A program made the translations under genes and the position numbers. A DNA stretch of 64,000 bases from Thermococcus chitonophagus (lineage in GTDB: Archaea > Methanobacteriota_B > Thermococci > Thermococcales > Thermococcaceae). This document shows, piece after piece, positions 27,415 through 38,112 of the stretch (its first letter is position 1; each line of letters begins with the position of its first letter). Where the stretch lies: assembly GCF_002214605.1 (NCBI RefSeq), contig NZ_CP015193.1:124001-188000 (forward strand), given 5' to 3'. The notes under the pieces are model-generated. The model was not told the DNA's origin, made no database searches, and saw only the letters and a list, made by a program, of their open reading frames with translations.

Positions 27415-27900
27415 AGGCGCGATTTTTCGTGCAATTCTCCCAATATCCTCTAAAAAAGCTCCGATATTATAAGCCTTTCGATGACGGGCCACATTATACC
27501 TGCCAATAACGCGGATCTTAACTCGGGCTATAAACCTCGTATTCAATGTATAAAAGGAGGTGCAACCTCAAAATATCTAAAAGTTAAACACCCTTGCAGA
27601 CTCCAAAATGCCCTGAAGCCTTCTCTCGAATGCCACTCTTCTCTCATGTTCCATCATGCCAAAAGCTCAGGATATATCGTGCGTCAATATATAACTAAGA
27701 TTTCTGATAATTTAACAGACAAATTTGAAGAAAATTCGTTACATAGTATAACCAAAATTTAAACATTTAGTGATATTTTCACAGTATGTTACTAAAACCC
27801 TCCAAAGACTAAAGAGCAGAGAATTAGCAAATTCGAGAAAGGATCAGGGAAACTAAGAAAAATAGCTACCCAAGGAGGTGTTTCTAAAATTCTTAGAAGA
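27415..27900 (-). promoter_or_regulatory. CRISPR leader of array 1
   Basis: An AT-rich, gene-free stretch of about 490 bases between the last repeat and the tRNA genes. On the minus strand, GGCTTATAATATCGG (about 27461-27476) is a TATA-like element some 50 bases before the first repeat. The small frame at 27481-27762 has no ribosome site or family and is not counted as a gene. Position, composition and the degenerate repeat at the far end all fit a leader. Confidence 0.75.
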
Positions 27901-27904
27901 AGAA

Positions 27905-27982
27905 TGGTGCGGTGGCCGGGATTTGAACCCGGGTCGCCGGCTCGGAAGGCCGGCGTCCTAGACCAGGCTAGACTACCACCGC
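27905..27982 (-). tRNA. tRNA-Gly (anticodon TCC)
   Basis: A full cloverleaf on the minus strand: acceptor GCGGTGG/CCACCGC, D arm from TAGTCTAGCC, anticodon stem GCCGG/CCGGC around loop CTTCCGA (anticodon TCC), T arm GGGTTCAAATCCC, discriminator A, and encoded CCA at 27905-27907. It lies 8 bases downstream of tRNA-Phe, so the two are likely co-transcribed. Confidence 0.95.
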
Positions 27983-27990
27983 ACAAGCGC

Positions 27991-28067
27991 TGGTGGGGCG
28001 GGGGGGATTTGAACCCCCGACACCCGGATCTTCAGTCCGGTGCTCTCCCAGGCTGAGCTACCGCCCC
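27991..28067 (-). tRNA. tRNA-Phe (anticodon GAA)
   Basis: Minus-strand cloverleaf: acceptor GGGGCGG/CCGCCCC, D arm GCTCAGCCTGGGAGAGC, anticodon stem CCGGA/TCCGG with loop CTGAAGA (anticodon GAA), T arm with GGTTCAAAT, discriminator A and encoded CCA at 27991-27993. A strong TATA (GTTTATAAAAATC on the minus strand, about 28093-28105) lies some 30-40 bases upstream and may also serve the biotin ligase gene on the other strand. Confidence 0.96.
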
Positions 28068-28124
28068 ACCCTCGAAAGTTATGGTGAAGTATGATTTTTA
28101 TAAACCTTGCGGTTAGCTTAACAT

Positions 28125-28832
28125 ATGCTTGGCCTAAAAACTTCTGTAATCGGCAAAAGGGTGATATACTACCAGGAAATTTCCTCTACGAATGATGTGG
28201 CAAAATCCCTCGATGTTGAAGAGGGGACAGTCATTATCGCTGACAGGCAGGCAAGAGGAAGAGGACGACTTAACAGGGAATGGATTTCCCCAGAGGGAGG
28301 GTTGTGGCTTTCGGTAGTTTTAAAGCCAAAGGTTGAACCCCAGGACATTCCAAAGATAGTTTTCCTGGGAGCCATAGGGGTTGTTAGAATGCTAGAAGAG
28401 CTGTCAATTCCAGGGAGAATAAAGTGGCCAAACGATGTTTTAGTAAACTTCAAGAAGATATCGGGGATTTTAACTGAAAAGGTCGGGGAGAAGGTGATCC
28501 TGGGCATTGGAGTCAATGTAAACAACGATGCCCCCGAAAACGGAATAGCCGTAAAGGATGTTCTAAACAGGAAGGTAGATTTGGTGGAGGCCTTTAAAAC
28601 CCTGTTAGAGAACCTCGACGAGCTGTACGAGATCTATTTAGAATCCCCCGAGACAATAGTAGAATTGGCAAGAGAGTTAATGATACTCAACGTCCCGGTC
28701 AAGGTCATCGGGGATGGAGAAATTACGGGGGTTGCTGAGGGAATAGATGAAGATGGGAGGCTTATCCTTAGGCTTGACAGCGGTGAAGTGAGGAAGATAC
28801 TCTACGGTGACGTGTCCCTAAGGTTCCTCTAA
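28125..28832 (+). CDS. Biotin protein ligase, catalytic form without DNA-binding domain
   Basis: Activates biotin with ATP and attaches it to the carboxyl carrier protein. 235 residues, similar to the structurally known P. horikoshii ligase. Key motifs: [12 protein letters not shown] (GRGRxxR biotinyl-AMP loop, about 44-55), KWPNDVLVN (with the catalytic lysine), KKISGILTE, and a C-terminal SH3-like domain ending GDVSLRFL. A second BirA-type gene lies at 36921, so this one is probably the main ligase. The TATA near 28096 is close to the ATG, suggesting a leaderless message. Confidence 0.94.
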   Translation: MLGLKTSVIGKRVIYYQEISSTNDVAKSLDVEEGTVIIADRQARGRGRLNREWISPEGGLWLSVVLKPKVEPQDIPKIVFLGAIGVVRMLEELSIPGRIKWPNDVLVNFKKISGILTEKVGEKVILGIGVNVNNDAPENGIAVKDVLNRKVDLVEAFKTLLENLDELYEIYLESPETIVELARELMILNVPVKVIGDGEITGVAEGIDEDGRLILRLDSGEVRKILYGDVSLRFL

Positions 28833-29723
28833 CATGTCAAGTCCTTTCTTCTTCATTATTTCCACTGTTTTTTCCATTATATCCTGCATTATCCTGCCAA
28901 CGGTCCCCTCGAGCTCTATGTTTTCTATTATTGGTATCCCAAAGCCCTTAGCCCTCTCTATAAGGTAGTCCTGTATTTCAAGTATTGCATCAAGGTGAGC
29001 TATGTAATACTCGGCGGATCTCTTGCTGTACCTAGTTCTCTCGTAGAACCTTGCCTCGAGCTCTTCCCTGCTTCTCGCAACTATCATGTACATAAAAGTC
29101 ATCTCATGGTTCATGTCAACGAACCCAGGGACAACGTGAATTCCCTCGATTATCGCGTTTAGTCCTTCCCTTCTAGCCCTCTGGATCACGGCGTTTATCC
29201 CAACGGAAACAGCACTCACTTGGCTTTCGAACCCAGCTATTACTGGCGATCCCTCTATAGTCCCCCTAAGCTCCTTCCAAGCCAAAAATGTGGATGTGTG
29301 GATTGTAGGGAGTAACTCAGGAGTAATTATCTTTCTCAGGACCTCCCTTATAGTGTCAGTCCCTATGACGCTCCTTATACCAAGTCTAAAGGCGAGCTCT
29401 GTGGCTATAGTGGACTTTCCAACCCCGGTGGGACCGCCCAGGAGGATTATTAGGGGAATCTTCATCTTTCGGAATCTCCTCCAGAAGAGGTATCTCTTTG
29501 CCTCCTCCTTAAACCCCCTCTCAACGAGCTTTTGATAGGTTAATCTCCTTATCTCGTCCTTGGTAACCAGGGTTTTTCCTTTCCTTCTAAGTTCCTCCTG
29601 AACCTCTATCGCTATGCTGTAGGCTAGGTCAACGTCTATTCCAACAGATGTTATTGACCTCGTGAGGATCCCCCTCGAAAAGGGAAGCGATACTTTGCCT
29701 CCCTTCTCAACCACCCTTATCAT
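28818..29723 (-). CDS. pgk2: 2-phosphoglycerate kinase
   Basis: Phosphorylates 2-phosphoglycerate to 2,3-diphosphoglycerate, the first step toward cyclic DPG, a thermoprotective solute. 301 residues: an N-terminal ATP-cone-like segment (1-85), then a P-loop kinase with [17 protein letters not shown] (about 94-110) and GTDTIREVL. It overlaps the cyclase gene upstream by 17 bases, so both enzymes are made from one message. Convergent 15-base overlap with the biotin ligase gene. Confidence 0.88.
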   Translation of the reverse strand: MIRVVEKGGKVSLPFSRGILTRSITSVGIDVDLAYSIAIEVQEELRRKGKTLVTKDEIRRLTYQKLVERGFKEEAKRYLFWRRFRKMKIPLIILLGGPTGVGKSTIATELAFRLGIRSVIGTDTIREVLRKIITPELLPTIHTSTFLAWKELRGTIEGSPVIAGFESQVSAVSVGINAVIQRARREGLNAIIEGIHVVPGFVDMNHEMTFMYMIVARSREELEARFYERTRYSKRSAEYYIAHLDAILEIQDYLIERAKGFGIPIIENIELEGTVGRIMQDIMEKTVEIMKKKGLDMLEEP

Positions 29724-30999
29724 TTACAACCCTCCTCGCGAGCTCCCTAACAGCCTTTGCGAGGTCTTTGCCGTCAATGTTCCTTGGCTCGTTGTCGAGA
29801 AATACGATATTTCTGCCCTTGCCTAGGGCATCCCTAACCACAACATCAACCGCCCCGGCTTTAAGCTCCACTATGGCGGTGTCGTAACCAAAGTTCGAAA
29901 GCTCTTCCCTCAGCTTTTTCCTGTTGGCTAGGCTACCCGAATAACCAACGACATCAATTCCATCCCTTTTTAACTCCTCGGCAACTTTCCTCGCCGACTC
30001 TGGAGATGTAGTGACGACTATTGCCTTGCCCTCTACCTTACCTATGAGCCTGGGGGCGAACCTTGTAACGTGAACGTCAGCTGATGGATTGATTTCTTCA
30101 ACGACCCTGAGAATCTCCCTGAGCTCGCTCTCTCCAACAGAATCGGCCATTGTAACAACGACTATGTCAGCCAAGGAGACTCTAAAGGGCCCGAAGTAGT
30201 CCCTAACCTTGGATACTCCCTGCCTAGCGCTTACGACCGTTATGAAACCTTCAGAGAGGACGTTGGCGAACGTTGCCCCTGAGCCCTCGAATACTATTAA
30301 GTCCGGGTTTAGGGATTTCGCAACTTCTATCCCTTCCTTTACAACATCAAAGAATGAGAAGCCAGCTAAGCCTCCTCCGCACCTCCTACAGCCGACTGTA
30401 GCAACTCCCGCCATTAGGGCATCTTCAAAGTGATCGGAGGCAGCATGTTTCCCCTCCTCAGCAACCTTTAGAAGGAACTCGGGAGTTATCTCTATGAGAT
30501 CCCCCCTTATAACCTCGGGGCTCTCGGGTCCTCCCCTGCCCATTGTGACTATTACGACTCTGTACAGATCCTTTAATGTTCTGCCTACAAAGGCCCCAAC
30601 GGAAGTTTTCCCCACCCTTTTTCCGGTCCCTATGATGTTTATTGAGGGAACATCAATCTTAAGCCACTCTTTTGGCCTGAATTGGAAGTCCGCACCAATG
30701 TAGCTTATTCCCCTCCTTAAGAGAAATGAGGCAACCCTAAACCTGAGCTCTGGGGTTAAAACGGGATCATCGCTCAAATCAAAAACTTCTTTAACGTTAT
30801 TTTCTGATAGGGCTCTCTCCAGCGCCCTAAATATATCCGAGTTATGGTATAATTTCACGCCGAGGGCTTTTTCAACGTCCTCTATCCCACCTATCTTCTC
30901 AATTCCTCCCACGAAGACCGCACAGCAGGGTCTTATTTTATCAAGGGCCCATCTGTTCACGTCGGGATAGTGCTCTCCATCTATAAGGGCTAGCCTCAT
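29707..30999 (-). CDS. cpgS: Cyclic 2,3-diphosphoglycerate synthetase
   Basis: Closes 2,3-diphosphoglycerate to cyclic DPG with ATP. 430 residues, normal for the family. The P-loop [19 protein letters not shown] (about 120-138) and [12 protein letters not shown] are visible. Further on are a [15 protein letters not shown] block and [15 protein letters not shown] near the C-terminus. First gene of the two-gene operon with 2-phosphoglycerate kinase. The start codon ATG at 30997-30999 matches the conserved beginning [15 protein letters not shown]. Confidence 0.9.
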   Translation of the reverse strand: MRLALIDGEHYPDVNRWALDKIRPCCAVFVGGIEKIGGIEDVEKALGVKLYHNSDIFRALERALSENNVKEVFDLSDDPVLTPELRFRVASFLLRRGISYIGADFQFRPKEWLKIDVPSINIIGTGKRVGKTSVGAFVGRTLKDLYRVVIVTMGRGGPESPEVIRGDLIEITPEFLLKVAEEGKHAASDHFEDALMAGVATVGCRRCGGGLAGFSFFDVVKEGIEVAKSLNPDLIVFEGSGATFANVLSEGFITVVSARQGVSKVRDYFGPFRVSLADIVVVTMADSVGESELREILRVVEEINPSADVHVTRFAPRLIGKVEGKAIVVTTSPESARKVAEELKRDGIDVVGYSGSLANRKKLREELSNFGYDTAIVELKAGAVDVVVRDALGKGRNIVFLDNEPRNIDGKDLAKAVRELARRVVNDKGG

Positions 31000-31057
31000 G
31001 AGAATCCCCCATTTAAGTATTCTGCTGGAATTAAAACGTTTCCTTCGAAAATTTTTA

Positions 31058-32189
<1,132 letters not shown>

Positions 32190-32207
32190 GGTCTTTCTTT
32201 TTCTTCT
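32190..32207 (+). terminator. T-rich terminator after wtpA
   Basis: GTCTTTCTTTTTCTTCT directly after the stop codon is a typical archaeal oligo-T termination signal. It would reduce read-through into the methyltransferase gene, which has its own promoter-like region. Confidence 0.5.
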
Positions 32208-32210
32208 AAA

Positions 32211-32280
32211 TTTTGGTAAAGTTGAGTTGACCAAAATCCTCGGATTTCGGTAAAGTCAGGTTTACCATAGTGCTATTAAG
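32211..32280 (+). promoter_or_regulatory. Twin palindromic operator-like sites before the methyltransferase gene
   Basis: Site 1 is GGTAAA-N6-TTGACC at 32215-32232, within longer TTTTGGT/ACCAAAA arms. Site 2 is a perfect GGTAAA-N6-TTTACC at 32249-32266. Their starts are 34 bases apart, about three helical turns. A TATA-like CTATTAAG follows at 32272-32279, some 25 bases before the ATG. The layout suggests a dimeric regulator bound upstream of the promoter. I do not know which. Confidence 0.6.
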
Positions 32281-32301
32281 ATCCCAGGATAATTAGATAA
32301 C

Positions 32302-32742
32302 ATGGAGTCTTCAAAGTTCAGGAGAATAGTGTTCGCGGTGTTCTTTCTTTTAATCCCCATATCAGCAATCTTTCACGTGCCAGTTGATGGATTGTCTCGG
32401 GCAATGCACATAGCAAGAGCTCTTATTCTTGCTATAACGGTTCCTTTAGCCATCTACATCCACTCACTGTTCCCGAAGAAGCACGATAGGCCAGAGGATT
32501 TTAAAGAGCTGTTGACGGATGGGCCCTATAGGTATGTGAGGCATCCGTTTTATTCAGCATTTATCTTCATGAGCTTCGGGATAGCCCTCTTCTTTTCAAG
32601 TATTCCTGGGCTTTTCTGTTACTCGCTGATGCTCCCGCTGTGGAACAAGCTGGCCGAGCTAGAGGAGAAGGAGCTCCTAGAGTACTGGGGAGAGAAATAC
32701 GAGGATTTCATGAAGACGAGGGGAGGTTCCTCCCGAAGTTAA
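32302..32742 (+). CDS. Isoprenylcysteine carboxyl methyltransferase-like (ICMT/PEMT family) membrane protein
   Basis: 146 residues with four hydrophobic segments. The family's C-terminal AdoMet-binding core is clear: TDGPYRYVRHPFYSAFIF (about 72-89) and a later EKELLEYWGEKYEDF with the terminal E/Y pattern. The substrate in archaea is unknown; S-prenyl cysteine and phospholipids are precedents elsewhere. It sits between wtpA and wtpB behind its own operator-like palindromes, with no clear ribosome site, so it may be leaderless. Confidence 0.8.
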   Translation: MESSKFRRIVFAVFFLLIPISAIFHVPVDGLSRAMHIARALILAITVPLAIYIHSLFPKKHDRPEDFKELLTDGPYRYVRHPFYSAFIFMSFGIALFFSSIPGLFCYSLMLPLWNKLAELEEKELLEYWGEKYEDFMKTRGGSSRS

Positions 32743-32776
32743 ACATTATCATTAAACAATAACGTTTTTTAAATCA
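32738..32776 (+). promoter_or_regulatory. wtpB promoter with GTTAAACATT element
   Basis: GTTAAACATT at 32738-32747 repeats the element found before wtpA, followed by ATTAAAC and a TATA-like GTTTTTTAAATC (about 32764-32775), some 20-30 bases before the wtpB ATG at 32795. It suggests that wtpB and the genes after it are controlled together with wtpA, despite the intervening methyltransferase gene. Confidence 0.45.
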
Positions 32777-32794
32777 GTCAAGATTTCAAGAGAG

Positions 32795-33541
32795 ATGAGG
32801 AGGGACTACACAATTTACTTCTTCGCAGCAATCGGGAGCTTCCTCATAGTCTTCATAGCCCTCCCGCTAATGGTGATATTCGCAAAGCAGGCCTATGACT
32901 ACAAGATGCTCATAAAAACCCTCCACGATCCCCTCGTTTTAGAGGCCTTAAGGAATTCCGTTCTAACTGCCACTGCTACAGCCGTCCTGTCCGTCCTGTT
33001 TGGAGTTCCCCTGGGTTACGTGTTGGCGAGGAAGGATTTCAGGGGCAAAAGCCTAGTGCAGGCCATAGTTGACGTTCCCGTTGTAATCCCCCACTCCGTC
33101 GTTGGTATAATGCTCCTCGTGACCTTCTCAACTGCAATCTTGGACAGCTATAAGGGAATAGTTGCTGCCATGCTGTTTGTTTCCGCTCCCTTCGCGATAA
33201 ATGCCGCTAGGGATGGATTCCTAGCTGTGGACGAGAAGCTCGAGCAGGTAGCGAGAACTTTGGGTGCCTCTCAGCTCAGGACCTTCTTTTCGGTGACGCT
33301 CCCAATAGCGTTTCCCTCGATAGCCAGTGGAGCAATAATGGCGTGGGCCAGGGCCATAAGCGAGGTCGGTGCGGTTTTGATAGTTGCCTACTATCCAAAG
33401 ACCGCCCAAATTCTGGTGATGGAGTACTTCAACAACTACGGATTAAGGGCTTCAAGGCCGATCTCGGTGATACTGATCGCGATGAGCCTTACGATATTCG
33501 TCATCCTGAGGTGGCTGGTTGGTAGAAAAATTAAAGTATAA
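32795..33541 (+). CDS. wtpB: Tungstate ABC transporter permease WtpB
   Basis: 248 residues with about six membrane helices. The permease EAA loop, which docks the ATPase, is seen in [24 protein letters not shown] (about 149-171, EAA...G-type). Works with WtpA outside and WtpC inside. In P. furiosus wtpA, wtpB and wtpC are contiguous; here wtpB is separated from wtpC by an ATPase-TOPRIM pair. Confidence 0.92.
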   Translation: MRRDYTIYFFAAIGSFLIVFIALPLMVIFAKQAYDYKMLIKTLHDPLVLEALRNSVLTATATAVLSVLFGVPLGYVLARKDFRGKSLVQAIVDVPVVIPHSVVGIMLLVTFSTAILDSYKGIVAAMLFVSAPFAINAARDGFLAVDEKLEQVARTLGASQLRTFFSVTLPIAFPSIASGAIMAWARAISEVGAVLIVAYYPKTAQILVMEYFNNYGLRASRPISVILIAMSLTIFVILRWLVGRKIKV

Positions 33542-33575
33542 TTAAGGGGTTCTCCCACAGGAGGTAGAGATAGGT

Positions 33576-34652
33576 ATGATAACATCCCTCCACATTAAGA
33601 ATTTTAGAGGTATCTCAGAGTTACGTCTCACCGATTTAGGCCAAGTTAACGTTATCGTAGGAAGGAATAATGTTGGAAAATCATCTATTCTTAAAGCAAT
33701 TTCAATTGCCTTAGGAGCCGTAAATCAGGATGTATCAGTACTAAAGGAAATTCTAAATCGAGTGTTAAAGTGGAGGGGATGGTTAAAACGTGCATCGGTG
33801 CACTCTTTGTTTAATACCCCTTCGACCCCAATAGAGCTAACATTCGTTGCCAACAATACTCCCTTTTCCGCGAGATTCATGTACCCCAGCTATCTCCCGC
33901 AGACCATTGAAAAAGAATTCGGTATCAAGTTTGACAGTGAGACTCTCAAGAACATGCTTTCAGAATCTGTTGAGATTGTACCGGTCCAGATTAAAGCAGG
34001 TTCATTTAGCCGTAGAGCCTTGGTTTTAATTTCAGAGAATGGAGCAATGGTAATAACTACCCCTAACGACGAATTATATCCAATCGAATTTCCTATTGAG
34101 TTTGTAACGCCTTATGACATGAGCACTCCTGGATTTATTGAAGAGGTTTTTTCAAAGGCGTTTAAGGCCAAGTCTTATTATAAGGCACTTGAAATTATCC
34201 AAGAAGCATATCCGGAAGTCGAAGGGCTTAGCCCTGTCCCCGAAGATGGAAGTGTTCTAATGTATGTAGACACAAAACATGCCCCCAAAAGCATTCCCTA
34301 CTATAGTATGGGGGATGGATTCAAGTTCCTCTCTATGATAGCATTTCTCGTTTCTTCAACAAAAAATGGATACCTCCTTATAGACTCCGTTGAAGCGTTC
34401 CACCATCCCAAATCACTAGAAGTGACCACTGAAACTCTAATAAAAGGAGCGAAAGAAAATAACGTTCAAGTTTTTTTAACAACTCATAGCCTAGAGTTTA
34501 TTGATACGATTCTAGAATACGGAATGGAAGAAAGTGTCAATGGGAGGATCATTTATATAAAGCAGGAAAAGGGGGAACTCGTGCATAGTATAGAGACATT
34601 TGAAAACGCCAAAGAGATCAGAGAGATCCTCGGAATCGATTTAAGGGGATGA
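33576..34652 (+). CDS. AAA_15/OLD-type ATPase, partner of a TOPRIM-like protein
   Basis: 358 residues of the ABC/SMC-like ATPase group used in OLD, Gabija and PARIS systems. It starts SLHIKNFRGISELRL (the typical 'NFR' strand), with Walker A GRNNVGKSS at 29-37, a signature-like YYSMGDGFKFLSM, Walker B LLIDSVEAFHHP (about 267-278, with Ser where Glu often follows Asp), and the H-loop TTHSLEF. GGAGGTAGAG precedes the ATG. Only 34 bases separate it from wtpB. Its codon use looks more AT-rich than that of the wtp genes, suggesting acquisition. Confidence 0.85.
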   Translation: MITSLHIKNFRGISELRLTDLGQVNVIVGRNNVGKSSILKAISIALGAVNQDVSVLKEILNRVLKWRGWLKRASVHSLFNTPSTPIELTFVANNTPFSARFMYPSYLPQTIEKEFGIKFDSETLKNMLSESVEIVPVQIKAGSFSRRALVLISENGAMVITTPNDELYPIEFPIEFVTPYDMSTPGFIEEVFSKAFKAKSYYKALEIIQEAYPEVEGLSPVPEDGSVLMYVDTKHAPKSIPYYSMGDGFKFLSMIAFLVSSTKNGYLLIDSVEAFHHPKSLEVTTETLIKGAKENNVQVFLTTHSLEFIDTILEYGMEESVNGRIIYIKQEKGELVHSIETFENAKEIREILGIDLRG

Positions 34653-34655
34653 ATT

Positions 34656-35369
34656 ATGGAGGTTAACATATTATTGGTAGAGGGCCAGACAGACAGGGCC
34701 GTCTTTGAAACTCTGATAGAAAAGATCTACGGCTTCAGGAAAGAGAAAGTCGAGATTGAGGGGCTCGGAAAAACGGGGTTTAATTTAACATATGTAACAT
34801 TCAGGAAAGACAATACTGTTATAGTCCTGATAAACGCTCAAGACAAATACAGAATGAAGGACGTCCTTAGAAATGTGCTCTCATGGGCCAATTTCCACAA
34901 AGTAAAACTCCATAGAATTAGCTTGTTGAGGGATATAGACACAAATCTTGATATAATAGGGTGGGCCAAGAGTTCCCTTAGACAATTTAGCCCAACTGTG
35001 AAAGGAACTTCTCTATGGATTAATGACACCGAAATTATACCTTTCGGCCTTGGTAATGTTGATATTGAGAACCCAGTCATTGAGAAAAAGAGAGAGCTTG
35101 AACTACTGCTCACACTACTTGCAGAAAAAGAGAGCACGCTATCAAGGTTCCAGCGTTCTTTAAATCAACTTAAAGAAGACACTGGAAGAAGGCTCAAGCC
35201 TAAAGATATTATGCATGTTCTTGCGATTGCAAAGGAATACGATGGGAACTCAATGTCAGGGCTCTATAGAAAACTCATTGAAGACATACTCAGAAGGAAT
35301 CCTGAGGTCATAGAGGAGTTTCTTAAAGAAACTGGACTAAGAGAGTTTTTAGATAAAATAACCGGGTGA
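34656..35369 (+). CDS. TOPRIM-like protein (DUF3226/DUF4435 type), ATPase partner
   Basis: 237 residues. The TOPRIM signature is readable: [16 protein letters not shown] with E9, and [11 protein letters not shown] with D93 and D95. OLD-type TOPRIM domains are metal-dependent nucleases; PARIS AriB is a TOPRIM toxin held by an AAA_15 ATPase. The rest of the protein is helical and charged. The start lies 3 bases after the ATPase stop, so the pair is co-translated. The exact family is not certain. Confidence 0.7.
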   Translation: MEVNILLVEGQTDRAVFETLIEKIYGFRKEKVEIEGLGKTGFNLTYVTFRKDNTVIVLINAQDKYRMKDVLRNVLSWANFHKVKLHRISLLRDIDTNLDIIGWAKSSLRQFSPTVKGTSLWINDTEIIPFGLGNVDIENPVIEKKRELELLLTLLAEKESTLSRFQRSLNQLKEDTGRRLKPKDIMHVLAIAKEYDGNSMSGLYRKLIEDILRRNPEVIEEFLKETGLREFLDKITG

Positions 35370-35373
35370 TCCC

Positions 35374-36408
35374 ATGCTCAAGGTTGAAGGTGTCAATAAG
35401 GACTGGAAGGAGTTTAAGCTGAGAGATGTGACATTTGACGTTAAAGAGAAAGAACACTTCATAATCCTGGGCCCCAGCGGAGCCGGAAAGACCGTCCTCC
35501 TGGAGATAATAGCCGGAATAATCGAGCCCGACAAAGGTAAAATCTACCTAAACGGTGAAGATATAACCGATTATCCGCCAGAGAAGAGGGGTTTAGCCTA
35601 CATCCCGCAGAACTACGCGTTATTTCCCAACATGACCGTTTACGATAACATAGCCTTCGGCCTCAAAATAAGGAAAACTCCGAAGGCCGAGGTCGAGAAG
35701 AAAGTGAGGGAGATAGCGGAAGTCCTTGGGATTAAGCACTTACTCCACAGGAAGCCTAAGACCCTCAGCGGTGGAGAGCAGCAGAGGGTGGCAATTGCCA
35801 GGGCCTTGGTTATTGAGCCCGAGCTAATCCTCATGGACGAGCCCTTCGCGAACCTTGATGTTCAGACCAGGAGTAAGCTTATCAGGGAGATGAAGAGGTG
35901 GAGGAGGGAGCTTGGGTTTACTGCTTTACACGTCACCCACTCCTTCGAGGAGGCCGTGAGCCTAGGGGACAGGGTTGGAGTTATGCTCAGCGGAAGGCTG
36001 GTTCAAGTCGGAGAAGTGAGTGAAGTCTTCTCAAGGCCCAAGAGCGAGGAGGTAGCTAGGTTCCTGGGGTTTGAGAACATAATAGAAGGAGAAGCCAAGG
36101 GAAGGTTCCTCGAAGTCGGCGGAATAAGGATAGAGCTACCCAGGGAAGCCCAGGGAAGGGTAAGGATTGGTGTAAGGCCAGAAGACATAATCCTATCCCT
36201 AAGCCCGATAAGATCCTCTGCAAGAAACGAGTTCAAAGGGAGTGTAGAGAGCATTGAGGATCTTGGGGCCCTCGTTAGGGTAACGGTTAACGTTCAGGGG
36301 GTCAGGCTTAGGGCTTTCATAACTAGGTCATCCTTAGCGGAGATGGGGATAGGAGAAGGAAAGGAAGTCTACGTGAGCTTCAAGGCTTCAGCCGTTCATA
36401 TCTTCTAG
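35374..36408 (+). CDS. wtpC: Tungstate ABC transporter ATP-binding protein WtpC
   Basis: 344 residues. Walker [12 protein letters not shown] (34-44), Q-loop [10 protein letters not shown], signature [15 protein letters not shown], Walker [13 protein letters not shown], then a C-terminal TOBE-like regulatory domain (from about 240). Powers WtpA/WtpB import. The ATG is 4 bases after the TOPRIM gene stop, so wtpC expression now depends on read-through of the inserted pair. Convergent 29-base overlap with bioY. Confidence 0.94.
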   Translation: MLKVEGVNKDWKEFKLRDVTFDVKEKEHFIILGPSGAGKTVLLEIIAGIIEPDKGKIYLNGEDITDYPPEKRGLAYIPQNYALFPNMTVYDNIAFGLKIRKTPKAEVEKKVREIAEVLGIKHLLHRKPKTLSGGEQQRVAIARALVIEPELILMDEPFANLDVQTRSKLIREMKRWRRELGFTALHVTHSFEEAVSLGDRVGVMLSGRLVQVGEVSEVFSRPKSEEVARFLGFENIIEGEAKGRFLEVGGIRIELPREAQGRVRIGVRPEDIILSLSPIRSSARNEFKGSVESIEDLGALVRVTVNVQGVRLRAFITRSSLAEMGIGEGKEVYVSFKASAVHIF

Positions 36409-36871
36409 CAACCACAAGTGCCAATGCAACTTTTCCCAAGTCCGGAAGGATGAAGGGGAGGACACCGAGCTTCAATGCCTTCTCAGAACCGAGGAACCTC
36501 GAGAGCCAGGCCCACCCCATGATATAGACTATTGCAAGGCCCAAATATGCCGTTAGGATTCTTAGTTTGCCCTTGCCTAGACCGGCTATCCCAGATGCTA
36601 TTGGGAAAGCCAGTATATATCCTCCAGTTGGACCCACAACTATACCAAGCCCTCCCTTCATCCCCGCGAATACTGGAAGTCCCAAGACACCCAGGAGGTC
36701 ATAGAGGGCTATGCTAACGAAGCCGAGTCTTGCTCCAAGTATGAGGCCGGCCAAGATCACGAAGAAGACCTGCATCGTGAAGGGCACTGGACCCAGAGAA
36801 ATTCTTATTTGAGCACCTATTGCCGTCAAAGCCACGAACAGCCCTATTAAAGCTACTTCTTTAGCCTTCAT
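36380..36871 (-). CDS. bioY: Biotin transporter substrate-binding subunit BioY
   Basis: A 163-residue S-component of an ECF-type biotin importer with about six helices. Family motifs are [15 protein letters not shown] (after helix 1), [14 protein letters not shown] and [14 protein letters not shown] at 36871; a GTG at 36880 would add three residues. No EcfA/T genes are adjacent, so it works alone or with a shared energising module. It is divergent from birA, with a repeated operator between. Confidence 0.92.
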   Translation of the reverse strand: MKAKEVALIGLFVALTAIGAQIRISLGPVPFTMQVFFVILAGLILGARLGFVSIALYDLLGVLGLPVFAGMKGGLGIVVGPTGGYILAFPIASGIAGLGKGKLRILTAYLGLAIVYIMGWAWLSRFLGSEKALKLGVLPFILPDLGKVALALVVARRYERLKP

Positions 36872-36880
36872 GGCTTCCAC

Positions 36881-36913
36881 TTAGGTTAACCTTTTAATAT
36901 TAGTTAGGTTAAC
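36881..36913. promoter_or_regulatory. Candidate BirA operator between bioY and birA
   Basis: Two identical TTAGGTTAAC elements at 36881-36890 and 36904-36913, 23 bases apart, each containing the palindrome GTTAAC. They flank a TATA-like TTTTAATATT. The region lies between the divergent bioY and birA genes. Archaeal biotin operators are described as paired GTTAAC-type half-sites, and the neighbouring gene is a BirA with an HTH, so autoregulation by biotinyl-AMP is likely. Confidence 0.7.
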
Positions 36914-36920
36914 GAGATTC

Positions 36921-37622
36921 GTGAGGTGCATTAAACCTGAATTCAAGGCCAAAATCCTCAGGATGCTTAGAGGGGGTATCGTTTCTGGGGAGAAGATAGC
37001 TGGGGAGATAGGAATATCGAGAGTTGCAGTGTGGAAGCACATTAAGACCTTGATCTCGGTAGGATATGTAATCAGGGCCACGGCTCAGGGATACCAGCTG
37101 ATTAAAACTCCCGACTTTCCATTTCCCTGGGAGATCGGTCTCGATTTCCTGTACTGCAGGAAGGTTAAATCAACTATGGACGTCGTCTGGAGGTCAAAGT
37201 ATGATGGTGCAATAGCCGAGGAGCAGACCGGAGGTAGGGGGAGTAGAGGGAGGTGGATATCTCCCAAGGGAGGCCTCTACTTCTCGGTAAAGGCTCCATG
37301 CTTAATCGATGTCAACGATGTGGGGAATGCTATTGCCAATGCTCTCGGGAAGTACGCGGACGTTGAGAACGAAGGCGGAAAGCTCTACATAAACGGAAGG
37401 AAGATTGGCGGGATAATCCTCGAGGTCAGAGGAAGTAATTATAACCTAAAAGCAGTCCTAGGGGTTGGTATTAACGTGAACAATCCAGTACCTCCCGAGG
37501 CCACCAGCCTAATGCTCGAAACCGGAGAAAGGGTTAGTTTGAGAGAGGTGGGTGAGGTAGTGATTAAATCTGTCATAGAACACCTGAAATGCACTCAGGA
37601 GGAACGTGCCTCACAATCCTGA
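36921..37622 (+). CDS. birA: BirA-type bifunctional biotin ligase/repressor with altered active site
   Basis: 233 residues. An N-terminal winged helix ([34 protein letters not shown], 11-44) is joined to a biotin ligase domain with [20 protein letters not shown]. The usual catalytic KWPNDxxVN stretch is shortened: the sequence goes [13 protein letters not shown], missing W-P-N-D. The protein may bind biotinyl-AMP poorly or catalyse weakly, and serve mainly as the bioY regulator, with 28125-28832 as the enzyme. GTG start at 36921. Overlaps tpt1 by 50 bases, tail to tail. Confidence 0.85.
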   Translation: MRCIKPEFKAKILRMLRGGIVSGEKIAGEIGISRVAVWKHIKTLISVGYVIRATAQGYQLIKTPDFPFPWEIGLDFLYCRKVKSTMDVVWRSKYDGAIAEEQTGGRGSRGRWISPKGGLYFSVKAPCLIDVNDVGNAIANALGKYADVENEGGKLYINGRKIGGIILEVRGSNYNLKAVLGVGINVNNPVPPEATSLMLETGERVSLREVGEVVIKSVIEHLKCTQEERASQS

Positions 37623-38112
37623 CCTTTTTCCCAGCCTTGTATATCTTCAGGCCCTTCTTCCTGAGGCATTCGCAGTCAATCATTAAAACAACGACGTCAC
37701 TCCCGTGCCTCCTTCCCGTAGAGTACGCATCTTCATAGTTAACGCTTAAGTGGACAAACTGCCTCTTCATTGGCTTAATTCCTTCTCTCATTATCGATTT
37801 AAGGTTCTTCCTTAGGGTGCCGTGGAAAAGAACTTTCGACTCTTTGTCTTCCTCATGGTTCAACGCCACAGGATAGCTGTGCCCGTACCTCGCCCTTATC
37901 CTGCTCCCCCTTATCTCATACCTCCCTTTATCGTCCTTTTCAACGATCTCCCTTATCGTTTCCTCGGTAACCCAAGGATAGTGAGTTCTAATTGCCCTAA
38001 CCAGATCCCCAAGTTCAACAAAGCCTTCTTCATCAGGGTTAAGGTTGAAGTCCCACGGGCCGTGCCTTAGGATATAAGCCATCAACTTGCTGACTCTAAC
38101 CCTGTCCTTCAC
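37573..38112 (-). CDS. kptA: RNA 2'-phosphotransferase Tpt1/KptA
   Basis: Transfers a 2'-phosphate from spliced RNA to NAD, releasing ADP-ribose cyclic phosphate. 179 residues, normal. Conserved features: [16 protein letters not shown] (the RH motif, 9-24), [18 protein letters not shown] (H-G-T), FVHLSVN, and ADP-ribosyl-type [10 protein letters not shown]. It has no obvious link to the cas6 gene transcribed away from it. Confidence 0.92.
   Translation of the reverse strand: MKDRVRVSKLMAYILRHGPWDFNLNPDEEGFVELGDLVRAIRTHYPWVTEETIREIVEKDDKGRYEIRGSRIRARYGHSYPVALNHEEDKESKVLFHGTLRKNLKSIMREGIKPMKRQFVHLSVNYEDAYSTGRRHGSDVVVLMIDCECLRKKGLKIYKAGKKVRIVRHVPPECISGVL

Noticed and set aside
27481-27762. A 93-codon frame between array 1 and the tRNA genes
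   Set aside because: No ribosome site or recognisable domain, and it lies in the CRISPR leader.
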